A program made the translations under genes and the position numbers. A stretch of 64,000 bases of DNA from Episyrphus balteatus (Eukaryota; Arthropoda; Insecta; Diptera; Syrphidae), in contig NC_079134.1 of the NCBI RefSeq assembly GCF_945859705.1, forward strand, positions 14,797,545 through 14,861,544, written 5' to 3'. Position 1 is the stretch's first letter; each line of letters starts with the position of its first letter. Shown here piece by piece: positions 36,858 through 48,942 of this stretch. The notes beneath the pieces are model-generated. The model was not told the DNA's origin, made no database searches, and saw only the letters and a program-made list of their open reading frames with translations.

Positions 36858-37886
36858 CATTAAAAATATCCTTATCCTTGAACGCGGTGCTAGAACAAAG
36901 GTTTTCAAATATTCTCCAGAAATATTAATCAAACTCATACAAAACATTGGTTTTTCAAAATAACCTTGCAAATCAATAAGGAAATTTGATTTATCCTAAG
37001 AAATCATATAAGCATGATTAGTATTTCTCATTGAATGCAAATTCTGTGCATATTTATGAAAATCTTCAAGGATTAGAATTTTTTCCTAGATAATTACATT
37101 TTTGGTACCAAAATATTTTTTCTGAGTAGAAAGACTCTCGGAAAACGATTTTGGAAGTAAAATGGCAATATTGTTGTCGAATAAATCCTGAAACGAATCA
37201 TATTGTTTCACTTTGATAAAAAAACTGTCAAAAAAGATGTTAAAAAATCAATATAAAAATTTCCAAAAATAAAGGAAAATATTAAAACTTGAGAGTGAAA
37301 ACGATAAGCTGTCCTGGGAATTCTCGAGGGTAAATTTAGAATTTTTAGAAATGTTTCACTAAAACTTTGCCACAAATCGGGTCGATAATTGCAATAAAAG
37401 TCCTTAACGTAGTCAATCAAGGATATAAAAATAAATGTCAGCAAAAGTAAAATCGAAACAATTGGTGAAAATGGTCTAATGAAGTATAGTGAAAATATAA
37501 ATACGAAGATCCTGGTAAACTTTTGATTTCAAAAATATTCAAAGTGTTTTTGAAGATCTTCAAACTTGTTTGAATAAACCATGACGAATTTTCGAACTTT
37601 TAATTTTCCAATCACTTTCTGAAACATAGAAATCGAGTTTGTCCTGCCGATTTGTGCGACCAAAATAGCATTTAATACAAATTCTTCATCAGAAATAGAA
37701 GATTTGTTGGAAAATATTAAAACTGGCTTATTGGAATAGGTTTTCATGAAATTGGTCAAAAATTCTTCTTCAAACTCAACAAATACCAAAGTCGCTGAAT
37801 CACTGTAAACCTTTCGATTAGGCCATTATTGAATCCCCAAATTCTTCCACATTGCGTTAGAAGAAATAAGGCCCGCAAATACTCCA
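36858..37886 (-). pseudogene. Divergent IR pseudogene psi-A
   Basis: It begins with an ATG at 37886-37884 (MEYLRALFLLTQCGRIWG) and shows many breaks. A 1-base loss at the LIEK position shifts frame. About 150 codons are deleted after the YFWNQKFTRIF region (near 37520), joining the N-terminal domain directly to M1 and removing nearly all of S1. A further frame change follows M2 (SFLTVF). Stop codons sit in S2 (TAG in place of the LEK leucine and before the DKSN segment). The copy ends in poly-A-like DNA after SRIRIF, so M3 and the tail are missing. M1, pore loop (DLWQSFSETFLKIL) and M2 are well preserved, and sequence is nearest genes 1 and 2. It lies head-to-head with gene 2. Confidence 0.88.
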
Positions 37887-38123
37887 TCTTCTTTGAAGAA
37901 ATTTTCAAGTTAATAACTTTCCAACTTAAATGTGATAAGCTTTGGAGTTAAAACATTAAAGGGTTTGGTAATTTTTCTTTAAAAATCGATTAATTGTTTT
38001 CGATAACAAATACTTAAAACCTAACAACTACCATTTCGATTAAAAGCAAAGATTGTTGACACTTAGTCTCCAACCTTTTCACATTTCTAAAAGGTTAATT
38101 TATCAAATCGGACTATAAGATTC
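37887..38123. promoter_or_regulatory. Bidirectional promoter block between psi-A and IR gene 2
   Basis: The two start codons are only 283 bases apart. The left part (TAACTTTCCAACTTAAATG) is shared with the psi-BC upstream region. The right part (ACCATTTCGATTAAAAGC, TTATCAAATCGGACTATAAG) is shared with gene 1 and the orphan block at 61 kb. Conservation across three loci suggests control elements. Confidence 0.6.
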
Positions 38124-38165
38124 CATTTAAAAACATTTTACTCTGCTAAGTGCATGGTGGTCTTC
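38124..38165 (+). promoter_or_regulatory. Proximal IR core-promoter motif, gene 2
   Basis: CATTTAAAAACATTTTACTC, then TGCTAAGTGCATGGTGGTCT. It ends 5 bases before the chosen ATG. The ATG inside it (38154) is out of frame with the receptor, so transcription probably starts within or after the motif, or that ATG opens a short upstream frame. Confidence 0.5.
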
Positions 38166-38169
38166 GGGA

Positions 38170-39972
38170 ATGAATGTTTTGAAGATCTTAATTCTGCTAA
38201 CGCAATGTGGAAGAATTTGTGCATTAAATATTGGCTTAAACGGTCTTATCGAAAATGTTTACAGAGAAAGTGATTCATCGACTCTGGTATTTGTTGGGTT
38301 TGAAAATGAATTTTTGACCAATTTTATAAAAACCTATTCCAATAATAAGCCACTTTTAATATTTTCCAACAGATCTTCTATTTCGGATGAAAAATTTGAA
38401 AGAAATGCTATTTTGGTCGCAGAAATCGGCAGGACAAACTCAATTTCTTTGTTTCAGAAAGTGATTGGAAAATTAAAAGTTCGAAAATTCGTTATCATTC
38501 ATGCCAACAAGTGTGAAGACCTTCAAAAACACTTTGAATATTTTTGGAATCAAAAGTTTACTAGGATCTTTGCTACAACTAATACTTCTTCGTATGTATA
38601 TTTTCACTATTCTGACAATCCCATTCTAGAACTATCAACTACCAAAGACCAACCATTACCAAATGCTTTGTTGAACTTAAATGGTTTTCCAATTCGAACA
38701 ACAGTTGAAACAGATATTCCCAGAAGTTTTTGGTACACAAATGAAAAAGGACAACGAAAAATTGGTGGAAATTCTGGGCAAATATTTGTAAATTTCATTG
38801 AAAGTCTCAATGCAAGTTTTATCGAAGTTATACTTGACAATTCAAAAACTTTTAACATGTATTTGATAAAATCGGGTATTGAAAATGGTTCAATTCAAAT
38901 ATCATCGAATGTGCTATCTCCAGCTAAAAGATTTGAATATAGTTATCCATTGAAAATGAATGGTATTGGAATAATGGTACCAGTAAATCGAAATATTGAA
39001 TCACACCAATACTTTACTAAACCATTTTCTAGAGTCGTTTGGATCTTAATTTTAGTGACATTTATTTATATATCCTTGATGGATTACGTAAAGGACTTCT
39101 ATTCTAACAATGAAGCTGATTTGTGGAGAAGTTTAAGTGAAACATTTCTAAAATTGCTGAGTTTACCCTCGAGAAATGCAAGGACAACTTATCGTTTTCA
39201 CTTTCAAGTTTTAATATTTTCATTTATTTTTGGAAATTTTTACATTGATTTTTTCAAATCATTCTTGACGGTTTTCATCAAAGTGAAACAATATGATTCA
39301 CTTCACGATTTACTCGAAAATAATATCACTATTTTAGCTCCTAAAATATATGATGATGTTCTTGGTTACCGTAAACCCTATCTCTACCCACAAGACAAAA
39401 TTATATTGGAAAAGATAATAAAGTTTGTAGATTATCAAACTTATGAAAAAAATATGAGTTCAATGAGAAATATCAATAATGCATTTATGGTTTCATGGGA
39501 TAGAGCTAATTTTCGTATTGATTTGCAAGCTTATTTTGAAGAACCATTATTTCGTATGAGTTCGATTGATGTGTTTGGTGAATATTTACAATCATTTTTA
39601 CTAGCACCACATTCAAGATTTAAGGACATTTTAAATGACTTTATCATGCGATCTTTAGAAACAGGATTGACTATTAAATGGGAAAGAGATACAGTAGCAC
39701 AAGCTGCAGAAGCTGGACTTGATATGGATTTTAATAGAAGGAATAGTCCTGATTTATTGCATGCACCTTTGAATTTGGACCAGTTAATTTTTGGTTGGTA
39801 TTGTTATGATTTGGGGTTATTGTTGGCAACCGTTGTATTTTTGTATGAGATATTTAGCTGGAAGAAGGTTCGGAGAGTTGTGAAAAAAATTAGAATAAAA
39901 TATAAGAAATCATTGAATGTAAAAAAAATTAAGAAGGTGAAAGTCTTTCTGAAATTAAATATTCGTAATTGA
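38170..39972 (+). CDS. Divergent ionotropic receptor, intronless (IR gene 2)
   Basis: Intact 600-residue frame with the same role and layout as gene 1: weak signal peptide 1-18 (MNVLKILILLTQCGRICA), N-terminal domain to about 171, S1 173-285, M1 286-308, pore loop about 316-336 (ADLWRSLSETFLKLL), M2 342-370 with SFLTVFIKVK, S2 373-538, M3 541-563, lysine-rich tail 564-600. The S1 segment before EYSYP reads LSPAKRF. An arginine is present, but 2 rather than 5 residues before the acidic position, so the classical ligand-binding arginine is not conserved. M1 has FSRVVW where others have FSPIVW, losing the proline. The tail is about 10 residues longer than gene 1. It shares the bidirectional promoter with psi-A and is the closest paralogue of gene 1. 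Confidence 0.93.
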   Translation: MNVLKILILLTQCGRICALNIGLNGLIENVYRESDSSTLVFVGFENEFLTNFIKTYSNNKPLLIFSNRSSISDEKFERNAILVAEIGRTNSISLFQKVIGKLKVRKFVIIHANKCEDLQKHFEYFWNQKFTRIFATTNTSSYVYFHYSDNPILELSTTKDQPLPNALLNLNGFPIRTTVETDIPRSFWYTNEKGQRKIGGNSGQIFVNFIESLNASFIEVILDNSKTFNMYLIKSGIENGSIQISSNVLSPAKRFEYSYPLKMNGIGIMVPVNRNIESHQYFTKPFSRVVWILILVTFIYISLMDYVKDFYSNNEADLWRSLSETFLKLLSLPSRNARTTYRFHFQVLIFSFIFGNFYIDFFKSFLTVFIKVKQYDSLHDLLENNITILAPKIYDDVLGYRKPYLYPQDKIILEKIIKFVDYQTYEKNMSSMRNINNAFMVSWDRANFRIDLQAYFEEPLFRMSSIDVFGEYLQSFLLAPHSRFKDILNDFIMRSLETGLTIKWERDTVAQAAEAGLDMDFNRRNSPDLLHAPLNLDQLIFGWYCYDLGLLLATVVFLYEIFSWKKVRRVVKKIRIKYKKSLNVKKIKKVKVFLKLNIRN

Positions 39973-40000
39973 ATAGAATAATTCTTGTTTGATTTTTTTT

Positions 40001-40006
40001 AATAAA
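40001..40006 (+). terminator. Polyadenylation signal AATAAA, gene 2
   Basis: AATAAA 29 bases after the stop; another lies near 40038. Confidence 0.5.
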
Positions 40007-41039
40007 TTATAGGCTTGATAATCAGTCTCAGTTAATAAAATAAATGTATGAAAAATTTGAGTTTGAATAGTATTTTATTTAAAAGTTACTGAAGGAAAAT
40101 AATTTTCACAAAAAATGGACTCAAATGTAATTGAGAATTGATTTCTGTAATAGTTTGGTTAGCAAAAACAAAAAAAGTCGAAAGCAGAAAATTTGTTACA
40201 TGAAATAAATTGATTTTAGTGTGCGGAGTTCAAAACTTTTAATAGATTCATTCTAGTTTTTGAGCAATTACTTTTATCTACTTTATTATTACTATTATCG
40301 TTTTAGCCTCAAAAATTGATTTTCAATACAATTATTTTTATATTTAATTCAAAATTTATATTTTCCCGTAAAATTTTGCTTACTTTGTAAAACAAATCAA
40401 AAGTCATAAATTGTAATTTGCTTAAAAAAAAAACAACAAAAAAAACAATATACTTTTCGCTGATGGACCTCATGGCACTTAATACCTTGAAAATTATTTT
40501 TGAGAAACAAATTTCTTATTTCTTATCTAGCATTGATACACTTTGAAGCCATATTGACCTCCAAACGAAGTATGTATGTCATTAAATTTCTTGTACCTAC
40601 AAAGAAAAAATTGAAAATCGTTTGACCGTTTTTTTTTTTATATTTCAAAATAAGATTTATCAAAAAAAAAATTAAACTTGTTTCCCATTAAAAGGAAATA
40701 TTAATGGAAACATAAAATCAAAGTTTCAATAAAATTTATTCATCCGTCCCAAAAAAAAATTGAACATTTTATTAAAAACCAAAAATACATTTTTTGAAAA
40801 TTTTTCTTAATTTTAACATTTGTGCTACTAAAATGTTTTTGTAGGTACATACATTTTATTTGAAGTCGGTCGTGTCGCTCAGAAGATAATCATAAAGTCA
40901 AAAAAAAACGTCAAGTACAAAAAAAAAAAACTGGCAAAAAAAATTAATTTTTCATTTTTTCATAAGTACAACCTACATAATTAGCCACATTACATGTTTT
41001 TTTTTTTTAATAAAAATCTTTAAAGCTCCTTTGAAAAGA
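40007..41039. other. Intergenic stretch after IR gene 2
   Basis: AT-rich with long A and T runs; nothing recognised. Confidence 0.5.
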
Positions 41040-41740
41040 ACATCCTTTTACATTTTCCAACTATGGCAAGTAGGTACCAGGGTTCGGACTTTACTGCGAT
41101 CGAAGTAGATTTACTTCGATTTTGGGCAAAAAATAAAATCTACTTCCCTACTTCTCTTTTTCAGGATCTACTTCTATTTCTTAATTGAAAAATATTTTTC
41201 AAGTAATAAATTTAGAGAAAGGGATTTAACTTCAATTTTAAATCTGGTCGAGGCATTGAGAAATAAAGCTCAACTGATATCTCAAAAGATGAATGGAGGC
41301 CAATTATTCTTCGAATTCAAGATAGAAATAAAGTTTGTCAAAGTAATTTTAACTGATTTTGAAGAATTCCGGATCAAAAATTTGTTAGATTATGCTGAAT
41401 TAACCGTTTTACCCTTAAGCACCGTTACATCTCTTGGAAAAGATCATAATAAAAAAGTAAAGAAAAATAATTTTGTTGAAAAATAATTTTTTTTGAATAA
41501 ATTTTTGGAAATAAATGTTCTGAAAGTTTAATGTTGAAATCTACTGCCGAAATTTTGGATCTACTTCACTTTTTTTTTTCAAATTTGCTTCGAAATTTTG
41601 AAACTGAAGTCCGAACCCTGGTAGGTACTGTTAATTTCGGTCATACAAATTTCAATATTCCTCCCCGGGAGTCACCAAAAACTCTTAACTACGAAGTTTG
41701 AAGGAAATTGCTTTAAGTAGTTTAGCCATTTTCTGATCTT
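41040..41740 (-). mobile_element. Helentron/DINE-like fragment, copy F, split by a hAT element
   Basis: 41629-41735 is the reverse complement of part of copy A (23225-23325), with TTCGGTCATACAAATTTCAA, AGTCACCAAAAACT and AGTTTGAAGG words. Left of the hAT insertion, CTATGGCAAGTAGGTAC continues the same family (compare TATGGCAGGTACCG in the complement of copy A). The left limit is vague. Confidence 0.5.
41078..41621. mobile_element. hAT-type non-autonomous transposon, 544 bp
   Basis: Terminal inverted repeats CAGGGTTCGGACTT at both ends (14 bp exact). The 8-bp duplications GTAGGTAC are perfect (41070-41077 and 41622-41629). Removing the element and one GTAGGTAC restores continuity of the helentron-like repeat. 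The 76-codon frame at 41256-41486 is charged and unremarkable, and could be a remnant of internal transposase sequence, but I cannot show it. Confidence 0.82.
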
Positions 41741-41883
41741 TATTTACGGCACTAAATTCTGCGAAGCTTTTAAAACATTTATAATGACGCTTGAACAGTT
41801 CAAAATGTTCCCCCCTTTGACCAAACCGCAGTCTTATTGTTTAGGTAGCATAAAAAAATTAAGCTAAATTATTGTACTATTGC

Positions 41884-43440
41884 CACTAGTCGAGTCAAAT
41901 TAGACATAAAATTTGTAAAATCTCGGAATCCAGGGAAAGTCGATGCATCTGAAAAACGAGTATAGGGCTGCATTATAAAAGGGTCAATCGGAATTGCTGT
42001 CTCATTTTAGATTTTGATCAAACTTTGTAGGGATGTTCTCTAGGACTGTAAGGAAGCAAATCCATGATGATTTATTTTAAGTTGCGTGGTTTCCCCGCTA
42101 CCCGCATTCGAACTTTTTCAGAAGGTCATTTTTATGTTATTATAGCTTTGCGTCTACTAAAGATATCTTTTTGTTTGAAACGCCATTTTAAAGCTTAAGG
42201 GTAGTAATTTTTGAATATATATTAAAAAATTACGTAATAATTATTCCTGAATTAAAAATAATATTTGAAAAACTGGTAATTTTGCTGATTTTTCATGGTT
42301 TTTGACTGGCTCCAGAACCTTGGCTATTATATGTAGGAACCTTATACTTACCAATTATTAAATATAGATATTTTTCAACAAAATAAATCTAAAATGAACT
42401 CGATGGCTGTACTCCTTATGTAAAAATTTTAAGTTCAAAGTATTGAGTATTTTAAAAAAGCTAATTTTTATGCTGTCATTTTCTACGATTTGACTAAACA
42501 AAGAAATGTGAAACTTACAGTGTGTTAAGCTAAGAGTACGAACTAAATATACTATTAATTTCATGCTTCTATCTTATGTCAAACATAGTGCAATCATAGC
42601 CTTAAGTAGGGGTTTTTTTGGCTTTTTAGCATTTTTGCGAATTTTCAAACAAGCGGTACACTAAGGAGATATGAAAATAACACAATTTTATTTAGAGGAC
42701 TTAAAGTTAAAAGTTTCAACTTAACACACTGTTAGTTTCATGTTTCTATCTTTAGTCAAATCGTAAAAAATCATAGTATAAAAAAATATTTTTTCAAAAA
42801 ACTCAAAACTTTGAACTTAAAATTTTTGCATAAGGAGTACAGCCATCGAGTTCATTTTAGATTTATTTTGTTGAAAAATATCTATATTTAATAATTGGTA
42901 AGTATAAGCTTCCTACATATAATAGCCAAGGTTCTGGAGCCAGTCAAAAACCATGAAAAATCAGCAAAATTACCAGTTTTTCAAATATTATTTTTAATTC
43001 AGGAATAATTATTACGTAATTTTTTAATATATATTCAAAAATTACTACCCTTAAGCTTTAAAATGGCGTTTCAAACAAAAAGATATCTTTAGTAGACGCA
43101 AAGCTATAATAACATAAAAATGACCTTCTGAAAAAGTTCGAATGCGGGTAGCGGGGAAACCACGCAACTTAAAATAAATCATCATGGATTTGCTTCCTTA
43201 CAGTCCTAGAGAACATCCCTACAAAGTTTGATCAAAATCTAAAATGAGACAGCAATTCCGATTGACGCTTGCATACGGAATGACAGTAAACGGTCCATAA
43301 AAACTGTTGTAATCGAGAGCGGTGAAATTTTTTTTTTTAACTTTCTTATTTGACCCTTTTATAATGCAGCCCTATACTCGTTTTTCAGATGCGTCGACTT
43401 TCCCTGGATTCCGAGGTACAAAGCTAATTTGACTCCACTA
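41884..43440. repeat. Long foldback element, about 1.56 kb
   Basis: The left arm (41884-42529) and right arm (42720-43440) are inverted copies with few mismatches: CTCGGAATCCAGGGAAAGTC on the left meets GACTTTCCCTGGATTCCGAG on the right. The loop is about 190 bases. The right arm carries an extra 88 bases (43267-43354) bounded by TTGAC on both sides. No coding capacity. A transcript would fold into a hairpin of about 600 bp. Confidence 0.85.
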
Positions 43441-43640
43441 CACCTATCGTCGTCGTTACGACCCAACGTTTCTCATGTCTAAAATGCTAGCTAATCAGGT
43501 TGTTGGATAAAAAATATTCTGATCTGAGTTTCTAACACAAAATAGCAAACAACAGAAAAATGAAACATATATAATATATTTAAAATTATGAAATATTATA
43601 AAACTATCGATTAAAAAAAATGAGAATTTTGATAAAATAA

Positions 43641-43710
43641 TCAAGTTTTCTTATCAGCTCTTTTGTTTTTCATCGATTTCATAGCTTTTATTAGTGGTTT
43701 TTGACTGCGT
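43641..43710 (+). repeat. Dispersed CAGCTCTTTTGTTT repeat, copy 3 of 6
   Basis: TCAAGTTTTCTTATCAGCTC then TTTTGTTTTTCAT; aligns with copy 1 including the following TTCATAG-type words. Confidence 0.45.
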
Positions 43711-45647
43711 TTGAGTGTTGGCACTAGGCAATGCAAGCAAGTAAATATACATATTATAAATAAAAACTAGCATACACCCTTCTTCAAAATTCAAGATGGC
43801 AGCATTTCATTTCCTCATTTGCCTGAACTGTCAGTCATTATAAAGGCACTCAAAAAAAAAAACTATCTTCCGTATCATTAAAAGAAAATCTACAAACTTC
43901 CGCACCTGTATACCTAATGATACTGCCTTCTGAAATTAATGTTGATTCTATTACAACCTGCACTACATTTCCTTCAACAAAACCCTTAGTTAGTGGTTTT
44001 AGTTTGCATCAAAAAAAAAAAAAAAATCTGAATAAAATCAAAACGTCAACTTATGCACGTTTCGAATATTTGACATACAATGGCATATCTCTTTTTTATA
44101 CACAAAAAATTGAGAACAAGCATTCAATGCAGAGTAGGTAGTACCTACTACATCAACTATAAACCAACACAGAGAGACAGAGTCTTGCATTCTTCCGTAA
44201 TTAAATTTCCGTTTGATGCGGTTGCTCCCTTATCCGTAATTTTTTTTTTTTCGTTTTCAGTCTATAAAATTCTATAGAAGAACAATATTTCGCGCGAAAA
44301 GCATCTTAAATAATCTTTTTTTCTTTTTCTCTTTCTGTCCCTTCTATCTGTTTTTTTGTAACGATATGCCCGTACCCGTACCGTACCATACCAAAAACTC
44401 ATGCCATCATCATATATAAAAATCTCATTCAAAAAAGCCCCATAGTTCTCTGAGAGATATTATTACGCAAATTCATCAGGAATTAATTTCACACAGGATC
44501 TCAAGTGGACTTCCTGAATTGCTGGTTGATGGGCTTATATCGAAGAAGAAGAAAGAACAAAAGAAACAACTTCGCATCCTTACATGCTGCGCTGCGCATG
44601 GTATCTTTTGTATCTTTATCTACTAGCAGCTAGCATATATCCATCCAATCCAACATCCATATCCCGGAAAGATGATGAAGAGAATTTTATGTTATAACAA
44701 TTTGAATTGGCAAAAAATTGTCGTCGTGTCGTAGTCATCTCTGCCCACCATCATCATGATGACAGTAAAAGGATTCTGATGAAGCCCGCCATCGAAGAAG
44801 GTTTCCAAAAGTGAGTGGTTCAAACGGGGGTAGGGGATACTCGACTGTATAAGGTTTTATTTTTCACTTTATTTGCATTTCTTCTTGGGAATCCTTTTCT
44901 TATAAGAAACAGAGACACAGTTAGTCAAGTAACGGAATGATGATGATAATGAAGATTAAGATGAAGACAAAGACATATGAGACACAAAACAATGATGGTG
45001 GCTGGACAATGAAATTATCCTGAACACTGGCTGCTGCTGCTGCTGTTTTCTGCTGATTTCTTCGTCGTCGTAGAGCCTTTATATTGGAGAAGGGAGAGGC
45101 AGTCATCAGAAAAGCAGCAACAAGAGAAGAGATTCCTCTCTAATTCGAATTCATCCATCGATATTCGATATTATTTCGTTAATTCGATACTTTCTAGTTT
45201 TTTTTTATTTTTTTTTTTGCATGATTTATTGGAAATTTCATAAGAAAAATATCAGAAGGATATTATTTTTTTGTCTCTCTCTCTCTCTCTTTCTCTCTCT
45301 GGTACTTTTTCTGTCTGTCAGTTTTTTTCGTATTTAAGCAAATTGATGTTTAGGAGGTAGAGTTGAGTGTATATAGAGTTTTTGCTTTCGATTTCGATTA
45401 AATTGCATTTGCAATCTGATATCGGACAAGTTGTTCTTTTCGTTCTTCATATTCTTTTTTTGTTGTTTTAATTTTTTTTTTTTTTTATTTTTAATGTCTG
45501 ATACGATGTGTGGCATTTATGATTTCTATGGTTTTGTGTTTGGTTTTTGGATTTATGTTCACATGTTTTGTATAAATTTTTTTTTTTTTTGGTTAGTATT
45601 GTATAGTTACCGTTATGTGAAAAATATTATTATAGTGGACAGGCCAC

Positions 45648-45703
45648 CCATTATGAGGGTATCAGTAGTTTTGTACGGGTATGGTACAAACTACTCATAA
45701 TGG
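45648..45703 (+). other. Short hairpin of pre-miRNA size
   Basis: CCATTATGAG (45648) pairs with CTCATAATGG (45694), and TAGTTTTGTAC pairs with GTACAAACTA with one bulged base, around a GGGTATG loop. One side has an 8-base bulge. It lies outside the recognised repeats. The large bulge argues against a standard miRNA. Confidence 0.35.
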
Positions 45704-46860
45704 AGGAGTATGATATTTTTGGTAAACAAAAATGACAGGTGGCGTACTGGAGAATTAAGTGATTTGTGATTTTTGTTTGGTTTTTTGTAAACAAAGGTGA
45801 GATATGGATGCAAATCATATGGGTATAGTGGGGAAGGATACAGATTCGAGACCTTTTGGTAGTTGATGATGAGATGCGTGGGAGTTTTGAGAGAAATTTA
45901 ATCGATTTTTAAGATGAGATTCTAGAAAGTTAAAAGGAGATCAAGAAAATAATACTTGTATCAATTTGTAAGCACAAACATAATGAGAAAGGATTTCTGA
46001 CAAAAAATTTAGGTATAGATGACGAATTAGAAAATAATTCTTACACTTGTTTTGTCGTTGTTGCTATAAGAATCTTCAACATTCTAACCTACTTTAGCCA
46101 TAAGCAAAATTCATATTATAATGAAATGGGTCCATTTTGATTTTAACAAAGTTTGAATGCCAAATTTTTGAAAAAAATACCGGAAGAACGAAGAAGCCTG
46201 GGGACCAGGATGAAAAACGTCAGCAATACAGGTAATAGTAATATAGGATAAACATTTAACCATCAAAGGACCTGTATTTATCAAGAAGTGCCTATCCTGA
46301 TGTTTTGCCATGCGTGTAATTATTTTCTTAAGATGTTCATACAAAAAATGAAGTCGTTTAAGTCACACCATTTAAAACTCAAGAATGAATCGGCCAAATT
46401 GTATGTTCTTTTTTAAATGTACTATTAAAACAACGGAAAAAGTAAAGAAAATATTTTGAGAAAACTAATTTTTCTATCATTTAATATGCTTTATATAGCT
46501 TTTTTGATAATGTTTCGAGGACGGATTGAGTGATTTCTATAATTTTTTCGTTCACTTCAACTTCAATAGATTAGTTAAAATTTGTTTTCAATATGCCATC
46601 TATAAAAACTTCAAGGGGAAATCAGTGTCTTATGATAACCATGAACATATTCTCACTTTACTTACTTAACTTTCAATAAAATGTTCAATTATAAATCGCG
46701 TCAATTATATAAATCGTAATACTTTACTTCGAAATGCATTTCATGAGAGATGTACATATGTTAGTTTAAATCTTTCAACTGTAACAATTTTGGCTTCAGT
46801 AGCCAAAATAAATCTTGACTTAGTCACTTTTGTGAACAAGTTCAAGTTTTAATTTTGAAA

Positions 46861-46890
46861 TCAAGTTCGCATACCAGCTCTTTCGTTTAT
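46861..46890 (+). repeat. Dispersed CAGCTCTTTTGTTT repeat, copy 4 of 6
   Basis: TCAAGTTCGCATACCAGCTC then TTTCGTTTAT; one of the copies with the full TCAAGTTCGC start. Confidence 0.45.
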
Positions 46891-48942
46891 GCAAGTAGAC
46901 AAGAAGTAAAACTACTTCAACCCGAATTATTTGTATATTTTTGAAAAAGAATTCTCAATCTTTCTTTAATTAAGTATCGAATCATAATAAAAAACGGCAT
47001 CACTCTAAGGTGTAATTTGAGATTGTAAGAAAAATACTCGGATTATTGTAACCTTGATACATATTTTCTATAAATTTTTGTTTGCAGAGTTTCGACACAG
47101 AAAAAATTGGTAGCCGTGTAGAATTCTTACTTTTAACACAATATCAGTTATTTTCACTTTTAGAGGTGCAAAATCAGTTTTAAAAATACATTTTAAAACA
47201 AATGGTGTTTTCAAAGACATCTTGTTTTTCTAAAAGCAAAATTACTACATATCATCCAAAGGAACAAATATTCAATACGGAACATTTTTACACTAGATAC
47301 TATCTGTGTCAATATCATTTCATGTCCTTCTTTCTATTTTAACTCGTTTTATATCATTAATCTTTGTTCTAATACGGAAGATTACCCTTTCCGCTATCAT
47401 CAAAGCCAGGAAACTATCTTTAAATAAAAAAAAAAAAAACTTCTGCCCACACATGTTTTCCAACCCAACCAGAAGAACAACAACATAAAAATACGAAAGA
47501 AATTGAATAAATAATTCATTTATAAAAATTAAAAATATGCCTCGTCATCATGGAAATGCCATTCGATCAAAATTTTTAATGGAACCGAAAAAGAAACTCG
47601 ATTTAAAAGAAGACCAAGTCGAAAAAAAAACCCACAAACCCATATCATTCTCAAAAGGGTATATATGCGTATGGGGTTTTTTATTCTTCAAAAAAAAGTA
47701 CATTTACATTTTTTATCCCATCGAATCCTGTAAAATAAAATAAAAAACACATACATCAAGAAAAAATCTAACTGTCAGCAACGTGAAGAAATCAAGACTG
47801 ATTGTGGCGCCATGACATGGCATAATTTGCTCCTTTCTTTTTTGTTGTGTTGTTTGAGAATTTATTTTTCTCTATGCCTATTTCTGAGGATCTATTCAAG
47901 GCTTTTGTTATACAATTCCTAAATTGGTTATATTTTCTAACATTATTTGGAGGAGAGTGATTGAAGAAAAAGAAGTCATCCAAAGTGATCCATCTTAATT
48001 CGAACTTCCTTCAACGAGTTTTTTTTTTTTTTGTCTTTATAATATTATAAGGTTTTTTTTTATTATTATTTTTTTCTTTTGTTGAAAGGACTCTCATTTC
48101 AATCGGTATTTTTTGTATTTGTGTGTAAATGTATTGCGTGTTGGTTCAGCTTTTTCCCAAGGATCGACATTTGTCGGTAGTACGAATGTAATCAATTTTA
48201 CGGGTCTTATTATTTGTTGCAAAAAAAAAAAAAAATCTGAAGGAGGCAGCAGCCGTCGAACCCTTTTTTATGAGCGCTACTTTTTAAAACAACCACGCGA
48301 GGCGAGATTGAAAGTTTGTGTAGGTTTTTTTTTGTTGTTGTTTATTGTTGAATCCTTCTGACTGATTGCTATATGGTAAGTGAGACAACAAAAAAGTGAT
48401 ACGTCATCATGAAATAACAATTTGCTGTTTTTTTTTGCTATGTATTGAGTATAAAGGACTTTATGGCAATAAACGCGTGTGATAATATTGAAAAGAGATT
48501 TAGAAAAAAAAAATCACTTAAAATGTCAGCTGGGATTGAAATGAGTTGATTTAAAATAATGAAATCTTATAGAGTGCAATGAAAGAGATTTGGAGGTAAT
48601 TTGTGGAAATATTAATGCAGAGTAGTGATAAACCTTACTTTAACCGCGTTGGTGAGCATTAGTCTCATAACTGTGGTTTACTCGTGGAATGCTAGTGAGT
48701 AATATAAGAAGAGAAACCACCACCAACAGTGAATTAGAATAATTCAGCATAGATATGCTATATATGGTTTTCAGGACTGAAGTTTTAATGACTTTTTTGT
48801 TAATTTATTGTTTATAAGAATAATTGTAAGTCACAAAAGATTAACTTCGAATTGCATCACCAAGATAAGCCCTGCGCTTCACACCAAACTGAACTCTAAT
48901 TTGATAGAAATGTTTGATAGTTGCCATTCCATTTGTTCTTGT

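Larger units (their letters stand above)
43441..48942. other. Gene-less stretch with microsatellites
   Basis: Contains a CTG run at 45029-45046, a TC run at 45273-45301, poly-T near 45470-45490 and dispersed repeats at 43641 and 46861. 44300-45130 is less AT-rich, with trinucleotide-rich short frames on the minus strand. I recognise no gene. Confidence 0.5.

Noticed and set aside
41256..41486. Frame inside the 544-bp hAT element as transposase
   Set aside because: 76 codons, no DDE or dimerisation motif visible; at most a remnant.
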